Below, one piece after another: positions 1-6,663 of a DNA stretch of 14,655 nt. Numbering within the stretch: the first letter of the stretch is position 1; each line of letters begins with the position of its first letter. The notes beneath the pieces were generated by a model. That model ran no database searches and had not been told where the DNA came from. It worked only from the letters and a program-made list of their open reading frames with translations. Position numbers and translations under genes: made by a program. Origin of the DNA: an uncultured Collinsella sp. (lineage in GTDB: Bacteria > Actinomycetota > Coriobacteriia > Coriobacteriales > Coriobacteriaceae); contig CALGZX010000031.1 in the NCBI GenBank assembly GCA_937934165.1, positions 1-14,655 of the forward strand, in the 5' to 3' direction.

Positions 1-39
1 TGTAACAGACCGACCGGAAAATGGGCTCTAACTGTTACA
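1..39. repeat. Inverted repeat at the left window edge
   Basis: TGTAACAG at 1-8 is the exact reverse complement of CTGTTACA at 32-39, with 23 nt between the arms. No coding sequence is convincing here. It could be the end of a dispersed repeat or part of the 3' region of a neighbour cut off by the window edge. The left boundary cannot be judged. Confidence 0.35.
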
Positions 40-83
40 GATCGAGACGTTTTGGGACCGCGGCTGAGCCATTGCGACAAAGC

Positions 84-115
84 CACCACAAAGGTGCCTG
101 TCCCTTTTTGGCAGG
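84..115. other. Short hairpins just past the rluA-like stop codon
   Basis: Two small hairpins sit directly downstream (on the minus strand) of the pseudouridine synthase stop. CCTG at 97-100 can pair with CAGG at 112-115, extendable by two pairs around a bulge. CACC at 84-87 can pair with GGTG at 93-96. There is no clear U-run after them on the minus strand, so a terminator role for the RluA/U32 operon is only possible. The string around 93-110 has the look of a recurrent intergenic motif, which is an impression rather than a search result. Confidence 0.25.
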
Positions 116-117
116 TT

Positions 118-777
118 TTAGGGTTCCCAGGGGCAAGGGGCTTCGATGTGGATGTGCTCACCGGTTACGGGATGCGTGAAGGACACGCTGTGGGCATGGA
201 GCATCAGGCCGCAGGGACGCGGCGTGCCGTAGAGCTCGTCGCCTACCAGGGGATGACGCTCGCTCGCCAGATGTACACGGATTTGGTGCTTGCGGCCGGT
301 GAGCAGCTCGACATCGATATACGAACGCGTGGGCAGGCCACGACGGCTCTTAAGACGCTTGAGCACCTTCACGCGCGTTTGAGACGGCTTGCCGCTGGCG
401 CCGACGCGCATCTTGCGGCTGTCGTGACGGTCGCGGGCGATGGGCTTGTCGATGAGCTTTTCGTTCCAGTCGATCTTGCCCTCGGCGAGCGCCAGGTAGT
501 GCTTTTCGAAAGCGTGGTCGATGACCATCTGGTCAAAGGCGGGCTGCGTCTGCTTGTCGAGCGAAAACAACACCACGCCGGTGGTGTCACGGTCCAGGCG
601 GTTGAGCGGCTGCATGTCGGTCGCGGCAAAGCCGTCGCCCATGGCCAGCAACAGGTCGCTAGCGTAGTCGGTAAGTGTGCGCTCGCCGGTGCCGTCGCCG
701 TGGACGATCATGCCGGCGGGCTTGTCGATGGCCATGAGCCAAGCGTCGCAGTAGAGGACTTGAGGTTCTTCGTTCAC
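118..777 (-). CDS. RluA-family pseudouridine synthase
   Basis: Isomerises specific uridines to pseudouridine in rRNA and/or tRNA, in the cytoplasm. The 219-residue protein is a single catalytic domain with no N-terminal S4 domain, the same length as E. coli RluA. Visible motifs: the DKPAGMIVH entry strand (about 18-26), the catalytic loop LNRLDRDTTG with Asp62 as the expected nucleophile, YLALAEG (about 94-100), LLTGRKHQIRVHLA (about 159-172), HPLVGDELYG, and the C-terminal LHAHSVSFTHP block. The start is GTG (777-775), preceded by GAAAGG about 8 nt upstream. It lies 15 nt after the U32 gene stop and is probably co-transcribed with it, pairing two RNA-modifying functions. Paralogues in this family differ in target uridine, so no specific symbol is assigned. 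Confidence 0.92.
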   Translation of the reverse strand: MNEEPQVLYCDAWLMAIDKPAGMIVHGDGTGERTLTDYASDLLLAMGDGFAATDMQPLNRLDRDTTGVVLFSLDKQTQPAFDQMVIDHAFEKHYLALAEGKIDWNEKLIDKPIARDRHDSRKMRVGASGKPSQTRVKVLKRLKSRRGLPTRSYIDVELLTGRKHQIRVHLASERHPLVGDELYGTPRPCGLMLHAHSVSFTHPVTGEHIHIEAPCPWEP

Positions 778-792
778 GTGTAAGCCTTTCGG

Positions 793-3288
793 TTAGCTGA
801 TTCCCACAAACATGCAGCCCGAGGTCGCCCCGCGTAGGCGGGCGGCGGGCTTGCGGCCGGCTTGAGCCGCCTCGACGGCGCGACGGACGCGAGCGACAGC
901 ACGGCCAATCTCATCGGCCTCGAGCAGGGTTCCGTCGACCATAAGACGACGGACGCCGGCGTCGAGCAACTGCGGTACCTGCGGCGTAAGGTCGATGGGG
1001 TAGGCGTCGTACAAGCGAGAGCGGCCATGGATGTCGGTGCGCACGGGCATGACCTTGCCGTCGATATTCTTGAGCGACAGCTTGCGGGCGCGCAGGCGGC
1101 AGTTGGCGCAATCGTGGATGCAGCCATTGGCAACCTGCAGGATGCAGTGCTCGCTCGTCATGACGCGCGGGCGGCCAAAGACGGTGATGCCCAGAGCCGC
1201 GGGCGCGGCGGCGCCGAGCGAGACAATCTCGTCGAGCGTGATCTCGGGCGAGAGCCAAAACGCACCGGCTCCGCGCTCGGCAAGCGCCTCCATGCAGGGC
1301 GTGTTGTGCACCGGCAGGCAAGAGCGAATCTCGGCCGTGGCGCCGGCATGCGCGGCTACGGCGAGCTCGGAGATATTGCCGACGGCGACGGTGGCTCCGG
1401 CATTGATCCAGGGATCGACGCGTACGTGGTCAAGGGCGCGGCAGACCTCGTCGAGTACGGGTACGATGTCCTGCTCAAATGCATCGGCGGGGGAGAGCTC
1501 GGCCGCATCGAGCGCATCGGTGGTCATATAGATGCGCGTTGCACCCTCGGCGCGAGCGGCTTCGGCGGCCTCGAGCGAGGTGACGGTGGCGCAGATCTGC
1601 GGCTCATCGCGGTAGTGCTCGGGCGCGGGGCGGGAATCACTGGTTACAATCGCCGGCAGCTCGAGCGTTTTCGCGCGCTCCTCGTACGGTGCCAGAATGG
1701 CCTCTTCCAGCGCCTTACAAGCGGCGGCGCGCACCTTGTGCACGGCGGAAAAGCCCATACCGCAGCCGGCGTCGAGCGAAACGTCAAAGCTTGCGGCCTC
1801 AAAGGGAGAGGAGCCCATGCGCCCGACGTGCTCAACCAGATCGGATGCCTCGACGGCGCGGGTCTTGGCAGCCTCGACGGTAAAGCCCGTGCCCGTGGCC
1901 GTAAGCGAAGGGTCGTCGCAGCAGGTGAGCGTAACGGTAAACGGCTCGCCCAGACGCGCCACAACGGACACGTCTACGGCGCGGCGGCGCAGCACATCGC
2001 GTTTGAGCGCAGCCCCGGCGGCGTCAATGGCGCGCTGGCTTCGAATCACGCGCACGCGGCAGCCCTCGGGCATGCTGCGAGGCACGCGGCACTCGATGAT
2101 GTCGCCCGCGGCGGCATCATCGGCGGCAATGGTGGTCAGGAACTGGTCAAACTCGTTATCGTGACGAAGCTCCAGCAGGTCGCCCTTGCCCACGGGCTCA
2201 AACAGCTCAATGCGGGCGATGGCGGCGCGGCGACGGCGGTCGTCGGGCTTGAGTCCGCGTACATCGCGGTTGGCCAGACGGCTGCCCAGCACCGTGCCCA
2301 CAATCTGGCCGCGGTTGTTGGAGCGCTCGTAGCTCATCATCTCGTCGCCCGAGGTGCCATCCTGGTAGGCGTGCGTAAAGTCGCGGTTAAAGCAGCGCTT
2401 GAGCTGTCGCTGGCGGGCGGCATCCTCATCCTTGGAGGTCGAAACATCGGCCAGCATGTCATCAATCTGGTGACGATACACATCGACGATGGAATACACG
2501 TAATCGGGGGCCTTCATGCGGCCCTCGAGCTTGAGCGATGCGGCGCCGGCGTCATACAGACGGCGAACAAGCTGTGAGGTGTTGGTGTCGCGCGGGCATA
2601 GCGCACGCTCGCGACCGGCAGGGGAGAGCGAGCGGCCATTCTCGTCGATCAGCTCGTAGGGCAGACGGCAGGGCTGAGCGCACATGCCGCGGTTGGCCGA
2701 GCGGCCCGCCATGGCAAAGCTCGACAGCAGGCACAGACCCGAGTAGCAAAAGCAGATGGCACCGTGGCTAAAGACCTCAAGGTCCACATCGGGCGCGGCG
2801 TTGTGAATGGCGGCGATCTCGTCGATGGAGAGCTCGCGCGAGAGAGTCACGCGGTCGGCGCCCTGCTCGCGGCACCAGATAGTTCCGCGGTCGTCGTGGA
2901 TGTTCGCCTGGGTCGAGATATGCGTCTCGATGCCGGGCATCGTGCGCTTGACTTCAAAGAACAGGCCCCAGTCCTGGATGATGAAGGCGTCGGCGCCCAG
3001 CGTGGAGCAGCGATGGATGAGCTGCAGTGCATCGCCCATCTCAGACTGCTTGATGACGATGTTGACCGTGACGTAGACGCGCGACCCGGCTAGATGCGCG
3101 GCGCGGCAGGCTTGCTCAAAGGCCTCGTCGGTAAAGTTGGTTGCCTTGCGGCGGGCGTTGAAGCTGCCCATGCCGCAGTAGATGGCATCGGCGCCCGCGG
3201 CGAGCGCGGCGGCAAAGGGCTCCGGGCCTCCGGCGGGGGCCAAAAGCTCGGGTCTGCGGTTGGTGGTTCGACTGGCGGTTGCGGTCAT
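793..3288 (-). CDS. U32-family protein, long form (RlhA/YdcP-like, with DUF3656-type region)
   Basis: The 831-residue protein starts PELLAPAGGPE, typical of U32 proteins. It carries the U32 signature EVFSHGAICFCYSGLCLLSS at 171-190, followed by CAQPC (203-207) and the ALCPRDT block (Cys231). Cys179, Cys186, Cys203, Cys207 and Cys231 are candidate iron-sulfur ligands. U32 members were named peptidases, but RlhA (YdcP) and TrhP (YegQ) are now known to act in hydroxylation of rRNA and tRNA, so an RNA-hydroxylation role is the better guess here. The middle part (about 370-620) matches a DUF3656-like region. The C-terminal part (about 679-800) resembles a degenerate second copy of the U32 segment with its own cysteines (715, 723, 727, 730). 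ATG start at 3288, with GAAAGGCAGGA just upstream. It is first in an operon with the pseudouridine synthase. Exact substrate unknown. Confidence 0.88.
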   Translation of the reverse strand: MTATASRTTNRRPELLAPAGGPEPFAAALAAGADAIYCGMGSFNARRKATNFTDEAFEQACRAAHLAGSRVYVTVNIVIKQSEMGDALQLIHRCSTLGADAFIIQDWGLFFEVKRTMPGIETHISTQANIHDDRGTIWCREQGADRVTLSRELSIDEIAAIHNAAPDVDLEVFSHGAICFCYSGLCLLSSFAMAGRSANRGMCAQPCRLPYELIDENGRSLSPAGRERALCPRDTNTSQLVRRLYDAGAASLKLEGRMKAPDYVYSIVDVYRHQIDDMLADVSTSKDEDAARQRQLKRCFNRDFTHAYQDGTSGDEMMSYERSNNRGQIVGTVLGSRLANRDVRGLKPDDRRRRAAIARIELFEPVGKGDLLELRHDNEFDQFLTTIAADDAAAGDIIECRVPRSMPEGCRVRVIRSQRAIDAAGAALKRDVLRRRAVDVSVVARLGEPFTVTLTCCDDPSLTATGTGFTVEAAKTRAVEASDLVEHVGRMGSSPFEAASFDVSLDAGCGMGFSAVHKVRAAACKALEEAILAPYEERAKTLELPAIVTSDSRPAPEHYRDEPQICATVTSLEAAEAARAEGATRIYMTTDALDAAELSPADAFEQDIVPVLDEVCRALDHVRVDPWINAGATVAVGNISELAVAAHAGATAEIRSCLPVHNTPCMEALAERGAGAFWLSPEITLDEIVSLGAAAPAALGITVFGRPRVMTSEHCILQVANGCIHDCANCRLRARKLSLKNIDGKVMPVRTDIHGRSRLYDAYPIDLTPQVPQLLDAGVRRLMVDGTLLEADEIGRAVARVRRAVEAAQAGRKPAARLRGATSGCMFVGIS

Positions 3289-3320
3289 ATCCTGCCTTTC
3301 AAAATGCTCAGATATTCAAA

Positions 3321-3326
3321 AGTATA
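3321..3326 (-). promoter_or_regulatory. Candidate -10 box for the U32/rluA-like operon
   Basis: On the minus strand this reads TATACT, five of six matches to the sigma-70 -10 consensus, 33 nt upstream of the ATG. No good -35 box is seen at 16-18 nt spacing (best match GTCGCC), so the call rests on the -10 alone. Confidence 0.35.
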
Positions 3327-3470
3327 GTGACGTCGCTGCGGTGGGCGACGCCCGCAGCCTAAGCAGGACAAAGTCTTCAGCAGCTTGGACTGGCTGCTCC
3401 ACATGAGAACCGTTCAGCGGTTCGGGGAAACCGTTGGGCGATAAAATATTCTCGCAAGCTGATAATATTC

Positions 3471-3499
3471 TTGCATCAAACAGAAACCTTGAGTACTAT
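3471..3499 (+). promoter_or_regulatory. Candidate promoter for ridA
   Basis: TTGCAT (3471-3476) and TACTAT (3494-3499) are separated by 17 nt, giving a modest sigma-70-like promoter and a leader of roughly 80 nt. An alternative -10, GATAAT at 3461-3466, lacks a well-spaced -35. The nearby palindrome GCAAG (3454-3458)/CTTGC (3470-3474) would overlap the -35 and could be an operator. Confidence 0.35.
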
Positions 3500-3587
3500 C
3501 CCAATCAAGCGTGGTGTTCAGACCGAACTGTGCCTCCCGGTGCGAACACCGCGCTCACGCTCTCTATCTGATTGTAAGGAGAAAAAC

Positions 3588-3965
3588 ATGAGCAAGACCG
3601 TCGTGTCTTCCGATAACGCACCCGCAGCCATCGGCCCGTATTCCCCCGGTATCCAGGCCGGCAACATGGTGTTCCTGTCCGGCCAGCTGGGCATCGATCC
3701 CGCAACTGGCAAGATGCCCGAGGGCGTCGAGGCCCAGGCCAAGCAGTCCCTCGCCAACGTCGAGGCCCTGCTGACCGCTGCCGGCGCCACCTTTGCCGAT
3801 GTCGTCAAGACCACGGTCTACCTGGCCGACATCGCCGACTTCGCCGCCGTGAACGAGATCTACGCCTCCAAGTTCGAGGCCCCGTTCCCCGCGCGCAGCG
3901 CTTTCCAGGTTGCCGCCCTTCCGGCCGGCGGTCTGGTCGAGATCGAGGCCGTCGCTGCTCTCTAA
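3588..3965 (+). CDS. ridA: RidA family enamine/imine deaminase
   Basis: RidA (YjgF/YER057c/UK114 family) hydrolyses reactive enamine/imine intermediates such as 2-aminoacrylate, releasing ammonia and the keto acid, and so protects PLP enzymes. It acts in the cytoplasm as a trimer. The 125-residue protein is full length. It shows GPYSP (Tyr18), the VFLSGQLGIDPATGK block, KTTVYLADIADFAAVNEIY, PARSAFQVAALP with the substrate-binding Arg103, and VEIEAVA with Glu118 and Glu120. The position of the E. coli active-region cysteine (RSC) is Ala105, a common variant. ATG at 3588 is chosen because AAGGAGA lies at 3576-3582; the longer reading frame upstream is not conserved-looking. It converges on the YheO-like regulator and shares its terminator. 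A link to purine breakdown through 2,3-diaminopropionate lyase chemistry is possible but unproven. Confidence 0.93.
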   Translation: MSKTVVSSDNAPAAIGPYSPGIQAGNMVFLSGQLGIDPATGKMPEGVEAQAKQSLANVEALLTAAGATFADVVKTTVYLADIADFAAVNEIYASKFEAPFPARSAFQVAALPAGGLVEIEAVAAL

Positions 3966-3995
3966 GGTGTTGGCGAAAACAAAACAAGACATGCA

Positions 3996-4033
3996 AAAAG
4001 ACCCTGCAGCGCGTGCGAGCTGCAGGGTCTTTT
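3996..4033. terminator. Bidirectional intrinsic terminator between ridA and the regulator
   Basis: GACCCTGCAGC (4000-4010) pairs perfectly with GCTGCAGGGTC (4019-4029) across an 8-nt loop. An A-run lies on the left and a T-run on the right (AAAA 3996-3999, TTTT 4030-4033), so it can terminate transcription from both converging genes. Confidence 0.93.
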
Positions 4034-4077
4034 GTCAAGTGACGGATCGCTTGTGGAGCCGCGCTCCATTTTGCTCG

Positions 4078-4734
4078 TTAGCCCTCCTTACGAACTTTTT
4101 GCAGGTAGCGGTAGACGCTGGGCTCCGAGATGCCCAGCGCGGTGGCGGCGCAGGCCACGGCGCCCTTGAGCATGAACACCCCGTTGCCGTTGAGGTGGCG
4201 AATGACGTCCACGCGGTCGCTCTGACCAAGCGACGCTACATCCAGCCCGCGCGCGCTCAGCAACTCGGCAATGCTGCGGTCGATGAGCTCCTGTGTGGAC
4301 TCCGAAAGGCTTTCGACCTCGATAGGGGCGGGCTCCGTGCGCGTCGGCGCCGCGTCGAAGCACGCCATGAGCTGCTGCGCCATGGCGTTGATGGAGCGCA
4401 CGGTCGAGAGGTCGGTGTTGACGCAGAGCATACCGACGATCTCGTCATTCTCGCGGATAAAGTACGTCGCTGACTCCAACGTCTTGCCGCCGGCACCGCG
4501 CCCCTCGTAGCCCGTAATAAACGGCAGGTCGCGATACTTGGCGTCGTGCATGATCTTGAGTGCCAGATCGGTGGCGGGACCGCCGACCTTGCGGCCGCTC
4601 ACGATGCCGTTGCGAATATCAACGATGGCGTGGTCGGGATCCGAGAAATCGTGCAGCACGATTTCGCTGTTTTTGCCGAGTATCTGCTCCAGAAAATCGA
4701 CCATCGGCAAAAAGCGACGTACGGTCTCGTTCAC
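4078..4734 (-). CDS. YheO/DauR-type transcriptional regulator (PAS-like sensor plus HTH)
   Basis: A predicted cytoplasmic DNA-binding regulator of 218 residues. The N-terminal half (about 8-115) matches the YheO-like PAS domain: IVLHDFSDPDHAIVDIRNG, SGRKVGGPATDLALKIM and GMLCVNTDLS. The C-terminal half (about 145-216) matches the DauR/YheO HTH type: DRVDVIRHLNGNGVFMLKGAV, then a helix-turn-helix ALGISEPSVYRYLQKVRK. The start is GTG at 4734-4732, preceded by AAGGAG with 6-nt spacing. The open frame runs further upstream, but that part has no family resemblance. Family members sense small metabolites, for example DauR with D-arginine catabolism. The gene is divergent from the purine permease operon, making that operon its most likely target, with ridA another candidate. 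The ligand is unknown; a purine or catabolite is an inference. Confidence 0.88.
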   Translation of the reverse strand: MNETVRRFLPMVDFLEQILGKNSEIVLHDFSDPDHAIVDIRNGIVSGRKVGGPATDLALKIMHDAKYRDLPFITGYEGRGAGGKTLESATYFIRENDEIVGMLCVNTDLSTVRSINAMAQQLMACFDAAPTRTEPAPIEVESLSESTQELIDRSIAELLSARGLDVASLGQSDRVDVIRHLNGNGVFMLKGAVACAATALGISEPSVYRYLQKVRKEG

Positions 4735-4921
4735 GGGCAACTCCTTTGGGTGAAATCGGAAATGTTCATAACAATTTTTTCTCATGGTAACACGCTGCCC
4801 ATCATCTCGTATATCCGCAGGTACATTGCGTAATGCAGACGAACGGTAGGAATTTAGCGGTAAACGGTTGACCAAAAGAAAAGTTAGATGTTATTTTGAC
4901 TAGACACTTTCCTGACCTGCG

Positions 4922-4936
4922 GAAATGCGTTATTTC
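4922..4936. promoter_or_regulatory. Inverted repeat, possible operator
   Basis: GAAAT (4922-4926) and ATTTC (4932-4936) are perfect inverted arms around the 5-nt centre GCGTT, about 35 nt upstream of the forward -35 box. The size and placement suit an activator or repressor site, possibly for the adjacent YheO-like regulator, but no consensus is known for it. Confidence 0.3.
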
Positions 4937-4970
4937 AGCTGAAGAATAGTCTGATAACAAAAAATTATTA

Positions 4971-4999
4971 TTGAGAATGAGAATCATCTTTAATACGAT
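4971..4999 (+). promoter_or_regulatory. Sigma-70-type promoter of the purine operon
   Basis: TTGAGA at 4971-4976 (five of six to the -35 consensus) and TACGAT at 4994-4999 (four of six, with the key T, A and final A, T) are separated by exactly 17 nt. Initiation near 5006 would give a leader of about 80 nt before the permease ATG. Confidence 0.55.
4973..4991. promoter_or_regulatory. Fur-like iron box overlapping the operon promoter
   Basis: GAGAATGAGAATCATCTTT matches the classical 19-bp Fur consensus at 14 of 19 positions, including both leading GANAAT hexamers and the following CAT. It covers the -35 end and the spacer of the promoter, where bound Fur would block RNA polymerase. Fur use of this consensus in this organism is assumed, and no fur gene lies in the window. 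Confidence 0.4.
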
Positions 5000-5086
5000 A
5001 TGCAATGAAGGCACAACCTCAACCCCGCACTGCGTCACAATAGAGCGTTAGATGCGAAAACAACTACTTCGAGGATTGGTGGTCAA

Positions 5087-6481
5087 ATGACCCAGGAGAC
5101 GGTTACGAACGGCACTGAAGCCCTGTTCACTCGCGAAGGCATGCCGCCCGTTAAGGAAATGATCCCGTGTGCCCTTCAGCATGTACTGGCATCGTTTGCC
5201 GGCATCATTACCCCGGCGGTCATCATGGCCGGCGTCTACGGCTTTAATAGCCAGCAGAGTACCGACATCATTCAGGTCGCGCTCATTCTTTCGGCGATCG
5301 ACACGGCCCTTCAGGCCTTCGCTCCCTTCCGTCGCATTGGCGGCGGCCTGCCCATCGTCATGGGCGTTTCGTTCGCGTTCCTGCCGGCCCTTCAGGCCAT
5401 GGGCGCCTCGGGCTTTAGTTTTGGCGCGCTGCTGGGCGGCGAGATCGTTGGCGGTGCCGTCGCGGTCCTCTTTGGTCTGGCCTACAGCAAGATTAAGTGG
5501 CTGTTCCCGCCCGTCGTGACCGGCACGGTCATCTTCTCCATTGGCGTCTCTCTCTATCCCACGGCCGTCAAATACATGGCCGGTGGCATGGGCACGCCGT
5601 TGTGGGGCACCCCGCAGGCATGGTGCGTCGCTCTTATCACCTTCGCCGTCGTCTTCGCGCTCGCCAACTTTGGCAAGGGCACGCTCAAGCTGGGATCCGT
5701 GTTCTTTGGCATGATCGTTGGCATGATCGTTTCGATCCCCTTTGGCATGATCGACTTCTCCAGCGTCGCCACCGCTCAGGTCTTCGCTCTTCCCAAGCTC
5801 ATGCCCTACGCGCTCGAGTTTGATCCCGAGGTCTGCATTACCCTCGCCGTCGTGTTCCCCATGGTTGCCATCCAGGTTATCGGTGACGTCTCCGCCGCCT
5901 GCCTGGGCTCCATCGACCGTATGCCCACCGAGCGCGAGCTCTCCGGCGCTATCGTGTCCCAGGGCCTCACTTCTATGGTCGGCGGCCTGCTGGGCGGTCT
6001 TCCCACCAGCGCCCTTGGCCAGAACGTGGGCATCATCTGCTCCAACAAGGTCGTCAACAAGTGGGTCTTTGTGATCATCGCGGCCGTCTTTGCCATCGCC
6101 GGTCTGTTCCCGCAGCTCTCTGCCGTGCTCTCCGCCATCCCGCAGCCTGTTATCGGCGGCGCGACCGTCGGCGTCTTTGGCACCATCACCATGAACGGTG
6201 TGCGCATGTTCACCCGCGAGGGCCTCACGCAGCGCACCACCACCATCGTCGGCACCTCCGTCGTCTTTGGCTTGGGTATCTGGATGGCCAGCGGTTGCCT
6301 TGCCGGCGAGGGCATGCCCACCTGGGTGTCCACCGTCATCGGCTCCAACGCCGTAACCCCCACCGCCATCATGGCCATCGTGCTCAACCTGATCCTTCCG
6401 CAGACGCCGGTCGTGGCTCAGCACATCGATGCCGCCAAGGATGCTGCCGTGGATCTGGTCTTGCCCGAGAGCAAGAAGTAA
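5087..6481 (+). CDS. NCS2 (nucleobase:cation symporter-2) purine permease, xanthine/urate type
   Basis: Imports a purine base (probably xanthine, hypoxanthine or urate) across the cytoplasmic membrane with H+ or Na+. The 464-residue protein is hydrophobic throughout, with 12-14 predicted membrane segments. Family marks: the QH motif of TM1 (Gln31-His32), a GGLPIVMGVSFAFLP segment (about 87-100) and the NCS2 signature beginning QNVG at 312-315. Two deviations stand out. Gln263 sits where NCS2 proteins usually carry the substrate-binding acidic residue of TM8 (E-x-x-G-D; here QVIGD). In the QN-x-G signature the usual Thr is Asn320 with Lys321. ATG at 5087 follows GAGG at 5071-5074 and GGTGG closer in. 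It is the first gene after the Fur-box promoter, and the downstream purine enzymes support purine as substrate. Uracil is less likely. Confidence 0.9.
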   Translation: MTQETVTNGTEALFTREGMPPVKEMIPCALQHVLASFAGIITPAVIMAGVYGFNSQQSTDIIQVALILSAIDTALQAFAPFRRIGGGLPIVMGVSFAFLPALQAMGASGFSFGALLGGEIVGGAVAVLFGLAYSKIKWLFPPVVTGTVIFSIGVSLYPTAVKYMAGGMGTPLWGTPQAWCVALITFAVVFALANFGKGTLKLGSVFFGMIVGMIVSIPFGMIDFSSVATAQVFALPKLMPYALEFDPEVCITLAVVFPMVAIQVIGDVSAACLGSIDRMPTERELSGAIVSQGLTSMVGGLLGGLPTSALGQNVGIICSNKVVNKWVFVIIAAVFAIAGLFPQLSAVLSAIPQPVIGGATVGVFGTITMNGVRMFTREGLTQRTTTIVGTSVVFGLGIWMASGCLAGEGMPTWVSTVIGSNAVTPTAIMAIVLNLILPQTPVVAQHIDAAKDAAVDLVLPESKK

Positions 6482-6498
6482 CCAATTCGGTGCTATTC

Positions 6499-6663
6499 GT
6501 CGGCGGACGCATCGCCTCGTCCGCCGGCGCCATACGGCGCCAAGCCGCATTTCAAAGGGCTCGTCCCTTTGGTGAAGCGTTGACGGGAGAGGGCCCGTTT
6601 CCGGTGTAGGCCGGCGCTTCGCACTTCCGCCATGTCAGAGGTGTCAAACCCCGCCTCTGATGT
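6499..6663 (+). other. Hairpin-rich spacer between permease and ssnA
   Basis: The 196-nt gap holds at least four hairpins in tandem. CGGCGGACG/CGTCCGCCG are at 6501-6509 and 6518-6526; GGCGCC/GGCGCC at 6526-6531 and 6536-6541; CAAAGGG/CCCTTTG at 6553-6559 and 6565-6571; TCAGAGG/CCTCTGA at 6635-6641 and 6654-6660. The last ends a few nt before the ssnA ribosome-binding site. None is followed by a U-run, so they are not ordinary intrinsic terminators. They could stabilise or process the mRNA, or reduce expression of distal genes. Confidence 0.6.

Larger units (their letters stand above)
3289..3587. promoter_or_regulatory. Divergent intergenic region between the U32 gene and ridA
   Basis: About 300 nt with no credible gene. 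It holds three GC-containing hairpins: 3335-3358 (imperfect), AGCAGC/GCTGCT at 3379-3384 and 3393-3398, and GAACCG/CGGTTC at 3407-3412 and 3418-3423. An AT-rich stretch at 3440-3476 follows, then candidate promoter elements for both flanking genes, which are listed separately. An in-frame extension of ridA back to 3471 exists but lacks a ribosome-binding site and family-like sequence. Confidence 0.5.
4735..5086. promoter_or_regulatory. Divergent control region between the regulator and the purine operon
   Basis: 352 nt, clearly more AT-rich than its surroundings, with no credible gene. It contains the forward promoter at 4971-4999, a Fur-like box at 4973-4991, an inverted repeat GAAAT-N5-ATTTC at 4922-4936, a near-palindrome at 4824-4835 (CATT/AATG arms), and an exact 8-bp direct repeat GTTAGATG at 4883-4890 and 5047-5054. 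A second, weaker promoter-like pair TTGACC (4868-4873) and TATTTT (4892-4897) has an 18-nt spacer. No purine or xanthine riboswitch fold was recognised in the leader. A promoter for the regulator on the minus strand could not be placed with confidence. Confidence 0.6.

Noticed and set aside
862..2577. A 571-codon plus-strand frame within the U32 gene
   Set aside because: A shadow frame with no motifs and no ribosome-binding site; the minus-strand U32 protein is unambiguous.
793..3288. Calling the U32 protein a collagenase-like protease
   Set aside because: The family name is historical. The conserved cysteines and the neighbouring pseudouridine synthase fit RNA hydroxylation better.
3471..3587. 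N-terminal extension of RidA by 39 codons
   Set aside because: Not like the family, and it spans the promoter. The start at 3588 has a strong AAGGAGA site and gives a standard RidA length.
4735..4875. N-terminal extension of the YheO-like regulator by 47 codons
   Set aside because: The extra residues do not resemble the family, and AAGGAG sits at the right distance from the GTG at 4734.
5000..5086. Purine or xanthine riboswitch in the permease leader
   Set aside because: No conserved purine-aptamer core or comparable three-way junction was recognisable by eye. A covariance-model scan would be needed to exclude it fully.
5048..6550. A 500-codon open frame antisense to the permease
   Set aside because: Asp/Gly/His-rich and without family resemblance; the plus strand encodes a clear NCS2 transporter.
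6501..6571. Intrinsic terminator after the permease
   Set aside because: The stems are strong but none is followed by a U-run, and the downstream genes lack a clear promoter of their own, so read-through is more likely.
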